From NCBI GenBank assembly GCA_022820505.1, contig JAJEFK010000044.1:62001-126000 (forward strand): a DNA stretch of 64,000 bases. The letters run 5' to 3'. The notes beneath the pieces are model-generated. The model saw nothing but the letters and a program-made list of their open reading frames with translations. It was not told the DNA's origin and ran no database searches. This document shows, piece by piece, positions 52,367 to 60,866 of the stretch (within the stretch, counting starts at the first letter, position 1; each line of letters begins with the position of its first letter). Origin of the DNA: Acidimicrobiia bacterium (lineage in GTDB: Bacteria; Actinomycetota; Acidimicrobiia; Acidimicrobiales; Poriferisodalaceae). The position numbers and the translations under genes were made by a program.

Positions 52367-54736
52367 GTGAGCCATCCGGAAATCCAGGCAGAACAAGCTC
52401 ATATCGACCGTGCGTACGCGCTGCTGGAGTCGTCCCGGCAGCGGGCGACGCGGCTGCGCGACATGGTCGAGGTGGGCCGAGGCGGCACCCGGCAGGCTCG
52501 CTTCGAGCGCGATGTCATCGAGGATGCCGTGGCGGGGCGCCTGAGCCAGCTCGAGCTCGGCTCGTCGTCGCTGGTGTTCGGCCGCATCGACCGGTCCGAG
52601 CGGCCGAGTGGCGACGATGACAAGTCCGACGGCAGTCCTGATGGCAACGGCGCCAGCGAGACCTTCTACATCGGCAGGCTTGCGGTGGCCGACGAGCGCC
52701 AGGAGCCGGTGGTGGTGGACTGGCGGGCCCCGATCGCCGAGCCGTTCTTCCGGGCCACCGGTGGCGACCCGCTCGGCCTGCTGCGACGGCGGCACTTCGT
52801 GTGCCGCGGCCGCGTGCTTGCCGACCTCGAGGACGAGTTCTTCGACCTCGATGCGCTCGACGGCCAGAGGGGCGACGGCCCTCGCTCCCGGCTGAACGCC
52901 CACGGGGCGCTGTACGCAGCGCTGGAGCAGCGCCGCGACGGCCAGCTGCGCCAGGTGGTGGCCACGATCCAGGCCGAGCAGGACGAGATCATCCGCAGTC
53001 CGCGCAAGGGCATCCTGGTCACCCAAGGCGGTCCCGGCACCGGCAAGACCATCGTGGCGCTGCACCGCGCCGCCTACCTGCTCTACACCTACCGGTTCCC
53101 GCTGGCCGGGCAGGGCGTGCTCGTGGTGGGGCCCAACCGGCTCTTCCTGCGCTACGTGGAACGGGTGCTGCCCAGCCTGGGCGAGGCCGGCGTGCACCTG
53201 TTCGTGCTGGCCGACCTGTTCAACGAGATCTTCGGTGATGTGCGGGTGCGCCTGGCCGACACGCCCGACGTGGCGCGCATCAAGGGCGATGTCCGCATGT
53301 CGCAGGTGGTGACCAACGCCGTGCGCGACCGGCAGCGCCCGCTGCGCAGCGATCTGCGTCTCGAGTTCGGCCTGGGCTATGTCACGCTGACCGCAGGCAC
53401 GTCGAGGGCCATCGTGGCCGAGGCCCGGCGCCGTTTCCGCCATCACAATGCGGGTCGGGCGTACGTGGAGCAGGCGGTCTATTCGGCCATGTCGGCCTCG
53501 CATCGTCGCCGCCCCGACCCCGGAAAGCTGCGCGAACGGTTCTCCCGCCATCCCGAGGTGATGGAGGCGTTCGAGCGCATGTGGCCGCTGCTGACCCCCG
53601 CGCAGCTGCTGCGCGACCTCTACGGCTCGCGTGCGCTGCTGCGGTCGGCGGCCGGCGAGGTGCTGGCCGATGCCGAGACCGAGCAGCTGTACCGCCCCCG
53701 GGGCGACAGCGAAGCCGACTACGAGTGGAGCGACGCCGACGTGCCCGTGCTCGACGAGGCCTATTCCGTGCTGGGGCCCCGGTCGCGCTCGCGCAAGCGC
53801 CGCAGCGACACCGAGATGCGCACCTACGGCCACATCGTGGTGGACGAGTGCCAGGACCAGCCGCCGATGGCGCTGCGGATGATCGCCCGGCGGTCGCTGA
53901 ACGGCTCGATGACGCTGGTCGGCGACATCGCCCAGGCTACGTCCGCGCATGCACCGTCGAGCTGGCACGAGATCCTGGCTCACCTGCCGTCGGGGCCTGT
54001 TGCGCCACGGCTGTCCGAGCTCACGCTGAGCTACCGGATTCCCCAGCCCAGCCTCGAGCTGGCCAACCAGGTGCTGGCCGCGGCTGCGCCCGGCCTGGCC
54101 CCGCCCGCCGCGGTGCGCATCGACGGCTCGCCGCCCCGCTTCGTGAAGGCGCCCGAAGGTCCAGAGGCTGAGCCTTCAGGCGAAGCCGTGGCCCGAGCGG
54201 CCCGTGAGCGCAGCGAACAAGAGCGGGAGATAACAGGTTCGCCAACGGGAGAGTTCGTATCTGAGCGTTCCCTGTTGGCCCAGGCGGTGCTGGACACTGT
54301 GGTGTTTGAGGCGGCCGAGCTGGACGGCGGGAGCATGCTGGTGGTGTCACCAGCGGAGCACATGGACGACATTGCCGAGCTGCTTGCTGCCGCCGGTGTG
54401 GACTTCGGCCGTGCCACTGCAGCGAGCCGCAACGCCACCGGCGCGCTGCATCCACATGTGACCCTGGCACCGGTGCGGCTGTGCAAGGGGCTGGAAACCG
54501 ACGGCGTGGTGGTGGTGGAGCCGGCTGCGATGGTCGACGAGGAACCGCAGGGCCTGCGAGCGCTGTACGTGGCGCTGACCCGTGCCACCAAGCGCGTTGC
54601 GGTGGTGTCGTCGCGGCCGCTGCCCGAACCGCTCCGGTCGGCTGCTGCGTCATACGGCGCTGGGGCGTGCAACACTGGCCGCATTGCCGCAAACGCCGCT
54701 GCGGCAGAGGCGAGATCGGGAGATTCGCATGGCTGA
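52367..54736 (+). CDS. helD: HelD/HelR-type UvrD-like helicase (RNA polymerase recycling factor)
   Basis: Superfamily-1 ATPase, 789 residues from GTG 52367. HelD proteins bind RNA polymerase and release stalled complexes; HelR forms give rifampicin tolerance. The N-terminal ~60 residues are a coiled coil (EIQAEQAHIDRAYALLESSR), which in HelD enters the polymerase. VVVDWRAPIAEPFFRATGGD is the HelD signature. Walker A is GGPGTGKTIVALHRAAYLLY (Lys227); the Walker B is HIVVDECQDQPPMALRMI; motif VI is LYVALTRATKRVAVV. Between LAPPAAVRIDGSPPRFVKAP and AQAVLDTVVFEA an interspersed repeat (copy D) adds about 40 residues. The last segment runs into the CDGSH gene, overlapping its start by a few bases. 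Confidence 0.9.
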   Translation: MSHPEIQAEQAHIDRAYALLESSRQRATRLRDMVEVGRGGTRQARFERDVIEDAVAGRLSQLELGSSSLVFGRIDRSERPSGDDDKSDGSPDGNGASETFYIGRLAVADERQEPVVVDWRAPIAEPFFRATGGDPLGLLRRRHFVCRGRVLADLEDEFFDLDALDGQRGDGPRSRLNAHGALYAALEQRRDGQLRQVVATIQAEQDEIIRSPRKGILVTQGGPGTGKTIVALHRAAYLLYTYRFPLAGQGVLVVGPNRLFLRYVERVLPSLGEAGVHLFVLADLFNEIFGDVRVRLADTPDVARIKGDVRMSQVVTNAVRDRQRPLRSDLRLEFGLGYVTLTAGTSRAIVAEARRRFRHHNAGRAYVEQAVYSAMSASHRRRPDPGKLRERFSRHPEVMEAFERMWPLLTPAQLLRDLYGSRALLRSAAGEVLADAETEQLYRPRGDSEADYEWSDADVPVLDEAYSVLGPRSRSRKRRSDTEMRTYGHIVVDECQDQPPMALRMIARRSLNGSMTLVGDIAQATSAHAPSSWHEILAHLPSGPVAPRLSELTLSYRIPQPSLELANQVLAAAAPGLAPPAAVRIDGSPPRFVKAPEGPEAEPSGEAVARAARERSEQEREITGSPTGEFVSERSLLAQAVLDTVVFEAAELDGGSMLVVSPAEHMDDIAELLAAAGVDFGRATAASRNATGALHPHVTLAPVRLCKGLETDGVVVVEPAAMVDEEPQGLRALYVALTRATKRVAVVSSRPLPEPLRSAAASYGAGACNTGRIAANAAAAEARSGDSHG
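54161..54226 (+). repeat. Interspersed repeat, copy D, inside the helD-like gene
   Basis: Contains CAGAGGCTGAGCC, GGCGAAGCC, the core GGCCCGAGCGGCCCGTGAGC at 54190-54209 and the tail GCGAACAAGAGCGGGA. It encodes PEAEPSGEAVARAARERSEQ in frame at about residues 599-620 of the helicase. The same reading frame is used as in copy C. Confidence 0.8.
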
Positions 54737-54932
54737 TGTCACGGTGACCGTGCTGGACAATGGACCGCTGCTGGTGCGCGGTCCTTGCCAGGTATCGGAC
54801 CACGAGGGGAACACGCTGTCTGAAGGCGATGCGGTTGTTGCGCTTTGCCGGTGTGGTGAGTCGAATACCAAGCCGATGTGTGATGGCAGTCATAACCAGG
54901 GGTTCGACGGCACGCTGAACCCGCCCAGCTAG
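54729..54932 (+). CDS. CDGSH iron-sulfur domain protein
   Basis: 67 residues from ATG 54729, overlapping the end of the helD-like gene by 8 bases. The CDGSH motif is complete: CRCGESNTKPMCDGSH, with three Cys and one His expected to hold a [2Fe-2S] cluster. The N-terminal half (VTVLDNGPLLVRGPCQVSDH) is the usual beta-strand pair of small bacterial CDGSH proteins. It probably works in redox or iron-sulfur transfer in the cytoplasm; the partner is unknown. Being translationally coupled to a helicase gene is unusual. Confidence 0.9.
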   Translation: MADVTVTVLDNGPLLVRGPCQVSDHEGNTLSEGDAVVALCRCGESNTKPMCDGSHNQGFDGTLNPPS

Positions 54933-54986
54933 GACGCGCCCGCTGCGAAGGCGGGTGTGACACCGGGGCTGTAGTAATGGCCTTGG

Positions 54987-57900
54987 ATGGCTGGTTCTGC
55001 CTCTGAGGGCGACATTGCGGGTCGGATGCACCCGGCATTGGGGTCGTTCACCGCGCCTACGGCGGAGTGGTTTGCTTCTACCTTTGCGGCGCCTACTGAG
55101 TGCCAAGTCTCGGGGTGGGAGAGCATTTCGGCGGGGCGCCATTGTTTGATTGCAGCGCCTACCGGGTCGGGCAAGACGCTTGCCGCGTTCCTGTGGGCGA
55201 TCGACCGGGTGATGAGCGAGCCCGAGCCGGCGCGTGCCGAGCGCACCCGGGTGCTGTACCTGTCGCCGCTGCGGGCGCTGGCCGTCGATGTCGACAAGAA
55301 CCTGCGGGCACCGCTGGCCGGCATCAGCCTGGCCGCCGAGCGGCTGGGCGTCGACGTGCACATGCCGACCGTGGGGGTGCGCACGGGCGACACCAGCGCT
55401 GCTGAACGCCGGCGGCTGGTCACCCGGCCGCCCGACATCGCCATCACCACGCCTGAGTCGCTGTACCTGATGCTCACGTCGCAGGCGCGCGAGACGCTGC
55501 GGTGGGTGCGGTGGGTGATCGTCGACGAGATCCACTCGGTGGCGGCCACCAAGCGGGGCACGCACCTGGCGCTGTCGCTGGAGCGGCTGTGCGAGCTCAC
55601 CGGCGAGCCGTCGCGGCGGATCGGGCTGTCGGCAACCCAGCGACCGCTGTCTGAGGTGGCCCGGTTCTTGGGCGGCAGCGATCCGGAGCGTCCCGATTCG
55701 CGTCATGTCGAGATCACCGACGCCGGCATGACCAAGCAGCTCGACGTAGAGGTCATTGTCGGCGTGTCCGACATGGGCGATCTGGCGGCTGCCAGTGCCG
55801 GCGCTGCACCCAATGGCGCCGTGCGTGTCGATCATGACGATGACTTCGCCGCGCCGCCGCTTGCGGTGGCGCCATCAGACACAGCGCCGCCGCCGGCAGT
55901 GGCGCCATCAGACACAGCATCGCCGCAGACGCACTCCAACAGCATCTGGCCGGCCATTCATCCTCGGCTGCTGCAGTTGGTCTACGCGCACCGCTCCACC
56001 ATCATCTTCACGAATGCCCGGCGGCTTGCCGAGCGGCTGGCCACCCGGCTGAACGAGCTGCATCTGGAGGGGCTCAACCGAGCCGCCGAAGCCGAAGGCA
56101 CCTCGCCGCCCGAGGGTGCCGAGCTGGTGCGGGCGCATCACGGCTCGCTCAGTCGTGAGCAGCGGCTCGGAATCGAGGACGATCTCAAGGCGGGCCGGGT
56201 GCGCGCCATCGTGGCCACCTCGTCGTTGGAGCTGGGCATCGACATGGGCGCGGTCGACCTGGTGGTGCAGGTGGCCTCGCCGCCGTCGGTGGCGGCCGGC
56301 ATGCAGCGCATCGGGCGGGCCGGGCACCAGGTGGGCGAGCCCAGCGTCGGCAAGATCTTCCCCCGCCACCGGGGCGACCTGGTCGAGGCGGCAGTGGTGG
56401 CGCAGCGCATGGGCACGGGCGAGATCGAGTCGATCCGCTACCCCCGTCAGCCGCTCGACGTGCTGGCCCAGCAGGTCGTGGCCATGGTCGCGGTCGACGA
56501 CTGGTCGGTGCCCGACCTGCTGGCGGTCATCCGGCGGGCCGCGCCCTACGAGCAGCTCAGCGAGGAGGTGTTCAGCTCGGTGCTCGACCTGCTGGCGGGC
56601 CGCTACCCGTCCGAGGAGTTCCGCGAGCTGCGGCCGCGCATCGTGTGGGATCGCACCACCGGGATGCTGCGGGCCCGCCAGGGTGCGGGCCGCTTGGCGG
56701 TCACCAATGCCGGCACGATTCCCGACCGGGGCCTCTACGCCGTATTCACCACCGACGGGTCGCGTGTGGGCGAGCTCGACGAGGAGATGGTGTACGAGGC
56801 TCGGGTGGGCGAGACGTTCCTGCTGGGAGCGTCGACGTGGCGGATCGCTGAGATCACCTTCGACCGGGTCGTGGTGACCCCCGCGCCGGGCGAGCCGGGC
56901 AAGATGCCGTTCTGGCACGGCGACGGGCCCGGCCGACCGCTGGAGCTAGGCAGGGCGGTCGGGGCGTTCATCCGCACGATCGGCGACGCGCTGCCCGCAG
57001 ATCTTGAGTCCCACTTGATGCAGCTCGATGCCGAAGCGGAGCGCGCTGCGGTCATGGCCCGGCGCGGCGACGTGGACTCGGCAAGCCAGCCGTCATCGGA
57101 GGCAAGCGACGGTGTGGCGCCGCCCCGTCGCGCTTCCAAGGCCGCAGAGCCGACCGCCCGGCTCGTCGAACAGCTGCAGCGGGAGAACTGCCTCGATCGC
57201 TCTGCCGCAGTGAACGTGCTGCGCTACCTCGACGCGCAGCGGGCGGCGACCGGTGCGGTGCCCGACGACCGCACGATCGTGGTGGAGCGCTTCCGCGACG
57301 AGATCGGCGACTGGCGCATCTGCATCCTCACCCCGTTCGGCGCCCGGGTACATGCGCCGTGGGGCATCGCGTTGCAGGCCAAGCTCGCCGAGCACGCCGC
57401 CGGCAGCGGGGACGTCAACGGCATGGGCGGCGTGGAGCTGCTGTGGAGCGACGACGGGATCGTGCTGCGGCTGCCCGACGTCTGGTTGCCCGACGAGCCC
57501 GACAGTGCGGCCGGCAACGGATCGGCGTGGGATTCGCCGGGCAGCAGCGGCGCTCCGGTGCTGGATGCGACCGACTTGGCGCTCGACCCCGACGAGGTGC
57601 GCGACGCAATCGTGAGTCACCTGCCCTCGACGGCCCTGTTCGCCTCGCGCTTCCGGGAGGTCGCGGGCCGGGCGCTGCTGCTGCCTCGCCGCCGGCCCGG
57701 CGAGCGCGTGCCGCTGTGGCAGCAGCGCCAGCGCTCTGCCGGGCTGCTGGAGGTTGCGGCGAAGTACCCCAGCTTCCCGATGCTGTTGGAAACCTCCCGG
57801 GAATGCCTGCAGGAAGTGTTCGATGTGCCGGCGCTGGCGGAAGTGCTGTCCGACATCCGGTCGCGCAAGATCCGCATGGTCACCGTGGACACCGACGGCG

Positions 57901-60041
57901 CCTCGCCGATGGCGCAGAGCCTGCTGTTCGACTGGATCTCGGTGTTCATGTACGGCGGCGACGCGCCGCTGGCCGAACGCCGGGCCGCTGCCCTGGCGCT
58001 CGACCGCGACCTGCTGGCCGATCTGCTCGGTGCCGAGGAGCTGCGGGAGCTGCTCGACGCAGAGGTGCTCGCCACGCTCGAACTCGACCTGCAGCGTCTG
58101 GCCGACGGCCGCCGGGCCCGCAGCGCCGACGAGCTCGCCGACGTCCTCAGCCGAGTCGGCGACCTCAGCGCCGAGGAGATCTCCTACCGCTGCGAGCCGA
58201 GTGCGCCGGGGGAAGGCTGGCTGGCTGAGCTGCTGGCCGAGCGTCGTGCCGTTGAGCTGCGGGTTGCGGGCGAGACGCGATATGTGGCGGTGGAGGACGC
58301 TGCCCGCTATCGGGATGCGCTGGGGTGCGCCTTGCCTGTGGGTCTGCCCGCGGCGCTGACGGTCGACATGCTGACGCCGGGAACTGACCCGCTCGACGAG
58401 CTGGTGGCTCGCTTCGCATCCACGCATGTGCCGTTCGAAGCCGACGCGGTTGCCGAACGGCTGGGCATTGCGGTTGTGCGCGTCACTGCGGCGCTCAACC
58501 GGCTGGAGACCGCCAAACGGGTCACACGCGGCGCATTCCGGCCCGACGGCACCAGCACCGAATGGTGCGACACCTCGGTGCTGCGAACGGTGCGGCGGCG
58601 CTCGCTGGCGCGGCTGCGCCGCGAGGTGGAGCCGGTGCCGCCCGAGGCGTATGCCCGCTTCCTGGCTGCGTGGCACAGCATCGATCGGCCGCGGCGGGGT
58701 GCCGATGCGCTGGCCGACGCCATCACGCAGCTCGCGGGCGCGCCCGTGGCCGCCTCGATCCTCGAGACCGATGTGCTGCCCGCACGCGTGGCCCGCTACA
58801 GCAGTGCCGATCTGGACGCGTTGCTGGCGAGCGGCGAGCTGGTGTGGATCGGTGCGGGCTCGCTCGGCCCCAATGACGGCCGCATCCGTCTCTACTGGCG
58901 CGACGAGATCGCCACCCTGGCACCGCCGACCGATGCCGAATCCGACAACCCGGTGTCAGCAGCCCTGCTGGCACACCTCAGCGAGCACGGCGCCGCCTTC
59001 TGGCCCGACCTGCTCAGCGAAGCCCACGCTGCCACCGCGGTCGCTGGCGACGAGGACGGCGGTTCGGAGCTGCCAGCCGAGTCGGGCGACCAAACATCCG
59101 ATCGGCGGCGGGAGCCGCGAGCAACAGCCGGTTCGGCACGGCCTGCGGACTTGGCGAGCCTGTCCGAGCAAGTGCTGGCTGCGTTGTGGGATCTGGTGTG
59201 GGCGGGGCTGGTGACCAACGACACGCTTGCCCCGCTGCGAGCTCTTGGACCCCGCCGCAGCAGCCGAAGCAAATCATCCGGCGCTGGCCGAGCCGCAGGC
59301 GCCCGACAGGGTGCTCGCCGCGGCCGGTCGGGCGTGCTCACCCGTTCGGGTCCGGCGCGCCGACGCCCCGGCCGTCTGCGCTCGGGCGGGCCGCCGAGTG
59401 CGGCAGGGCGCTGGTCGCTGACTTCGCTGCTGCGGGAGCCCGCCCCGTCACCCACCGAGCGTGCGCATGGCGGCGCGCAAGCGCTGCTGGAGCGGCACGG
59501 CATCGTCACCCGTCCCGGTGTGCTGGCCGAGGGCCATCCGGGTGGCTTCGCAGCGGCATACGGCATCCTGCGCGCGCTCGAAGAGCGAGGCAGCGTGCGG
59601 CGCGGCCACTTCGTGGAAGGTCTCGGCGCGGCACAGTTCGCCACCGCCGCAGCAGTCGAGCGCCTGCGCGACTACCGCGAGAGCTCAGACGGCGTGGTGG
59701 TGCTCGGCGCGGCCGATCCGGCCCAGCCATACGGCGCCGCACTCGGCTGGCCGCCCAGCGACGGCCGGCCAAGCCGAACTGCCGGCGCGCACGTGGTGCT
59801 GGCCGACGGCACTCCGCTCGTCGCGCTGGACCGTGGCGGGCGCACCCTGCACACCTTCGAGCACGCCGCTGCCGACCTGCGCTGGGTCGGCGCACTGCGC
59901 CAGGCACTCGCCGACGGCCGGCTCGCCAAGGTCGAGCTGGCCCGCATCGACGCCGGCCCCGCAGCTGAGCACCCGATTCATGACCTGCTCATAGAGCACG
60001 GCTTCACCCCCGGATACCGGGGTCCCACGCTGCGAACCTGA
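54987..60041 (+). CDS. lhr: Lhr-family giant ATP-dependent helicase
   Basis: Superfamily-2 DNA helicase of 1684 residues from ATG 54987. Walker A is LIAAPTGSGKTLAAFLWAID (about residues 51-70), DEIH box VIVDEIHSVAATKRGTHLAL, motif III GLSATQRPL, motif VI RIGRAGHQVG. The Lhr-Core winged-helix and beta-barrel modules follow (EVFSSVLDLLAGRYP, RQGAGRLAVTNAGTIPDRGL), then the long C-terminal region unique to full-length bacterial Lhr (KIRMVTVDTDGASPMAQSLL, and DTSVLRTVRRRSLARLRRE). Residues ~290-310 hold a short duplicated VAPSDTA segment that looks like a recent internal repeat. The family is involved in DNA repair, with mitomycin-induced expression in mycobacteria; that is family knowledge. It is followed by an ABC transporter operon. 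Confidence 0.96.
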   Translation: MAGSASEGDIAGRMHPALGSFTAPTAEWFASTFAAPTECQVSGWESISAGRHCLIAAPTGSGKTLAAFLWAIDRVMSEPEPARAERTRVLYLSPLRALAVDVDKNLRAPLAGISLAAERLGVDVHMPTVGVRTGDTSAAERRRLVTRPPDIAITTPESLYLMLTSQARETLRWVRWVIVDEIHSVAATKRGTHLALSLERLCELTGEPSRRIGLSATQRPLSEVARFLGGSDPERPDSRHVEITDAGMTKQLDVEVIVGVSDMGDLAAASAGAAPNGAVRVDHDDDFAAPPLAVAPSDTAPPPAVAPSDTASPQTHSNSIWPAIHPRLLQLVYAHRSTIIFTNARRLAERLATRLNELHLEGLNRAAEAEGTSPPEGAELVRAHHGSLSREQRLGIEDDLKAGRVRAIVATSSLELGIDMGAVDLVVQVASPPSVAAGMQRIGRAGHQVGEPSVGKIFPRHRGDLVEAAVVAQRMGTGEIESIRYPRQPLDVLAQQVVAMVAVDDWSVPDLLAVIRRAAPYEQLSEEVFSSVLDLLAGRYPSEEFRELRPRIVWDRTTGMLRARQGAGRLAVTNAGTIPDRGLYAVFTTDGSRVGELDEEMVYEARVGETFLLGASTWRIAEITFDRVVVTPAPGEPGKMPFWHGDGPGRPLELGRAVGAFIRTIGDALPADLESHLMQLDAEAERAAVMARRGDVDSASQPSSEASDGVAPPRRASKAAEPTARLVEQLQRENCLDRSAAVNVLRYLDAQRAATGAVPDDRTIVVERFRDEIGDWRICILTPFGARVHAPWGIALQAKLAEHAAGSGDVNGMGGVELLWSDDGIVLRLPDVWLPDEPDSAAGNGSAWDSPGSSGAPVLDATDLALDPDEVRDAIVSHLPSTALFASRFREVAGRALLLPRRRPGERVPLWQQRQRSAGLLEVAAKYPSFPMLLETSRECLQEVFDVPALAEVLSDIRSRKIRMVTVDTDGASPMAQSLLFDWISVFMYGGDAPLAERRAAALALDRDLLADLLGAEELRELLDAEVLATLELDLQRLADGRRARSADELADVLSRVGDLSAEEISYRCEPSAPGEGWLAELLAERRAVELRVAGETRYVAVEDAARYRDALGCALPVGLPAALTVDMLTPGTDPLDELVARFASTHVPFEADAVAERLGIAVVRVTAALNRLETAKRVTRGAFRPDGTSTEWCDTSVLRTVRRRSLARLRREVEPVPPEAYARFLAAWHSIDRPRRGADALADAITQLAGAPVAASILETDVLPARVARYSSADLDALLASGELVWIGAGSLGPNDGRIRLYWRDEIATLAPPTDAESDNPVSAALLAHLSEHGAAFWPDLLSEAHAATAVAGDEDGGSELPAESGDQTSDRRREPRATAGSARPADLASLSEQVLAALWDLVWAGLVTNDTLAPLRALGPRRSSRSKSSGAGRAAGARQGARRGRSGVLTRSGPARRRPGRLRSGGPPSAAGRWSLTSLLREPAPSPTERAHGGAQALLERHGIVTRPGVLAEGHPGGFAAAYGILRALEERGSVRRGHFVEGLGAAQFATAAAVERLRDYRESSDGVVVLGAADPAQPYGAALGWPPSDGRPSRTAGAHVVLADGTPLVALDRGGRTLHTFEHAAADLRWVGALRQALADGRLAKVELARIDAGPAAEHPIHDLLIEHGFTPGYRGPTLRT

Positions 60042-60116
60042 GAAAAACCTGAACATGGGTCGCAGGCGAGCGTGCGTAGAGTTGCGCGCTGGTTTGCAAC
60101 CTCTCCGGGAGGCTTC

Positions 60117-60863
60117 ATGTCTGTCGCGGCTCCACCCACGCATGCAGCGGCGAGAGCCGTCGCCGCCACCAAGATCTACGGCTCGGGCGACACGGCGGTG
60201 CGCGCGCTCGACGCCATCGACGTGACGTTCGAGCAGGGCCAGTTCACCGCCATCATGGGGCCGTCGGGCTCGGGCAAGTCCACCCTCATGCACTGCATGG
60301 CGGGGCTCGACCGGGTGACCGAGGGGCAGGTGCTGATCGGCGAGGTCGATCTGTCGACGCTGTCCGAACGCGATCTCACGCTGCTGCGCCGCGACAACGT
60401 GGGGTTCGTGTTCCAGGCGTTCAACCTGGTCCCCACGCTGACCGCCATCGAGAACATCATGCTGCCGATGGATCTGGCCGGCAGCGCGGGCGACACCGAC
60501 TGGGTCGACGAGGTGGTCAGCGCCACCGGCCTGGCCGACCGCCTCAAGCACCGGCCCAGCGAGCTGTCGGGCGGCCAGCAGCAGCGCGTGGCGGTGGCAC
60601 GGGCGCTGGCCGGCCAGCCGCAGGTGATCTTCGCCGACGAGCCCACCGGCAACGTCGATCTCAACACGGGCGCTGAGATCCTGGGCTTCATGCGCAACGC
60701 CGTGGACGAGATGGGCCAGACCATCGTGATGGTGACCCACGACGCCGTCGCAGCGTCATACGCCGACCGGGTGGTGTTCCTGGTGGACGGCAAGATCGTC
60801 GACGAGCGCACCGACCCCACACCCGAGCGCATCCGCGCACACATGAATCAGCTCGGCGCTTGA
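60117..60863 (+). CDS. ABC transporter ATP-binding protein (MacB/LolD type)
   Basis: 248 residues from ATG 60117, preceded by GGGAGG. Walker A is MGPSGSGKSTLMHCMAGLDR, the Q-loop NVGFVFQAFNLVPTLTAIEN, the signature LSGGQQQRVAVARALAG, Walker B VIFADEPTGNVD, and the H-loop VMVTHD. Energises the FtsX-type permeases encoded immediately downstream. Such systems mostly export lipids, peptides or drugs or do mechanical work at the envelope; the substrate here is unknown. Three bases separate it from the next gene. Confidence 0.95.
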   Translation: MSVAAPPTHAAARAVAATKIYGSGDTAVRALDAIDVTFEQGQFTAIMGPSGSGKSTLMHCMAGLDRVTEGQVLIGEVDLSTLSERDLTLLRRDNVGFVFQAFNLVPTLTAIENIMLPMDLAGSAGDTDWVDEVVSATGLADRLKHRPSELSGGQQQRVAVARALAGQPQVIFADEPTGNVDLNTGAEILGFMRNAVDEMGQTIVMVTHDAVAASYADRVVFLVDGKIVDERTDPTPERIRAHMNQLGA

Positions 60864-60866
60864 TAC

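Noticed and set aside
60008..60026. CCCCGGATACCGGGG hairpin as lhr terminator
   Set aside because: It lies within the last codons of lhr and has only a six-base-pair stem with a three-base loop, too weak to call.
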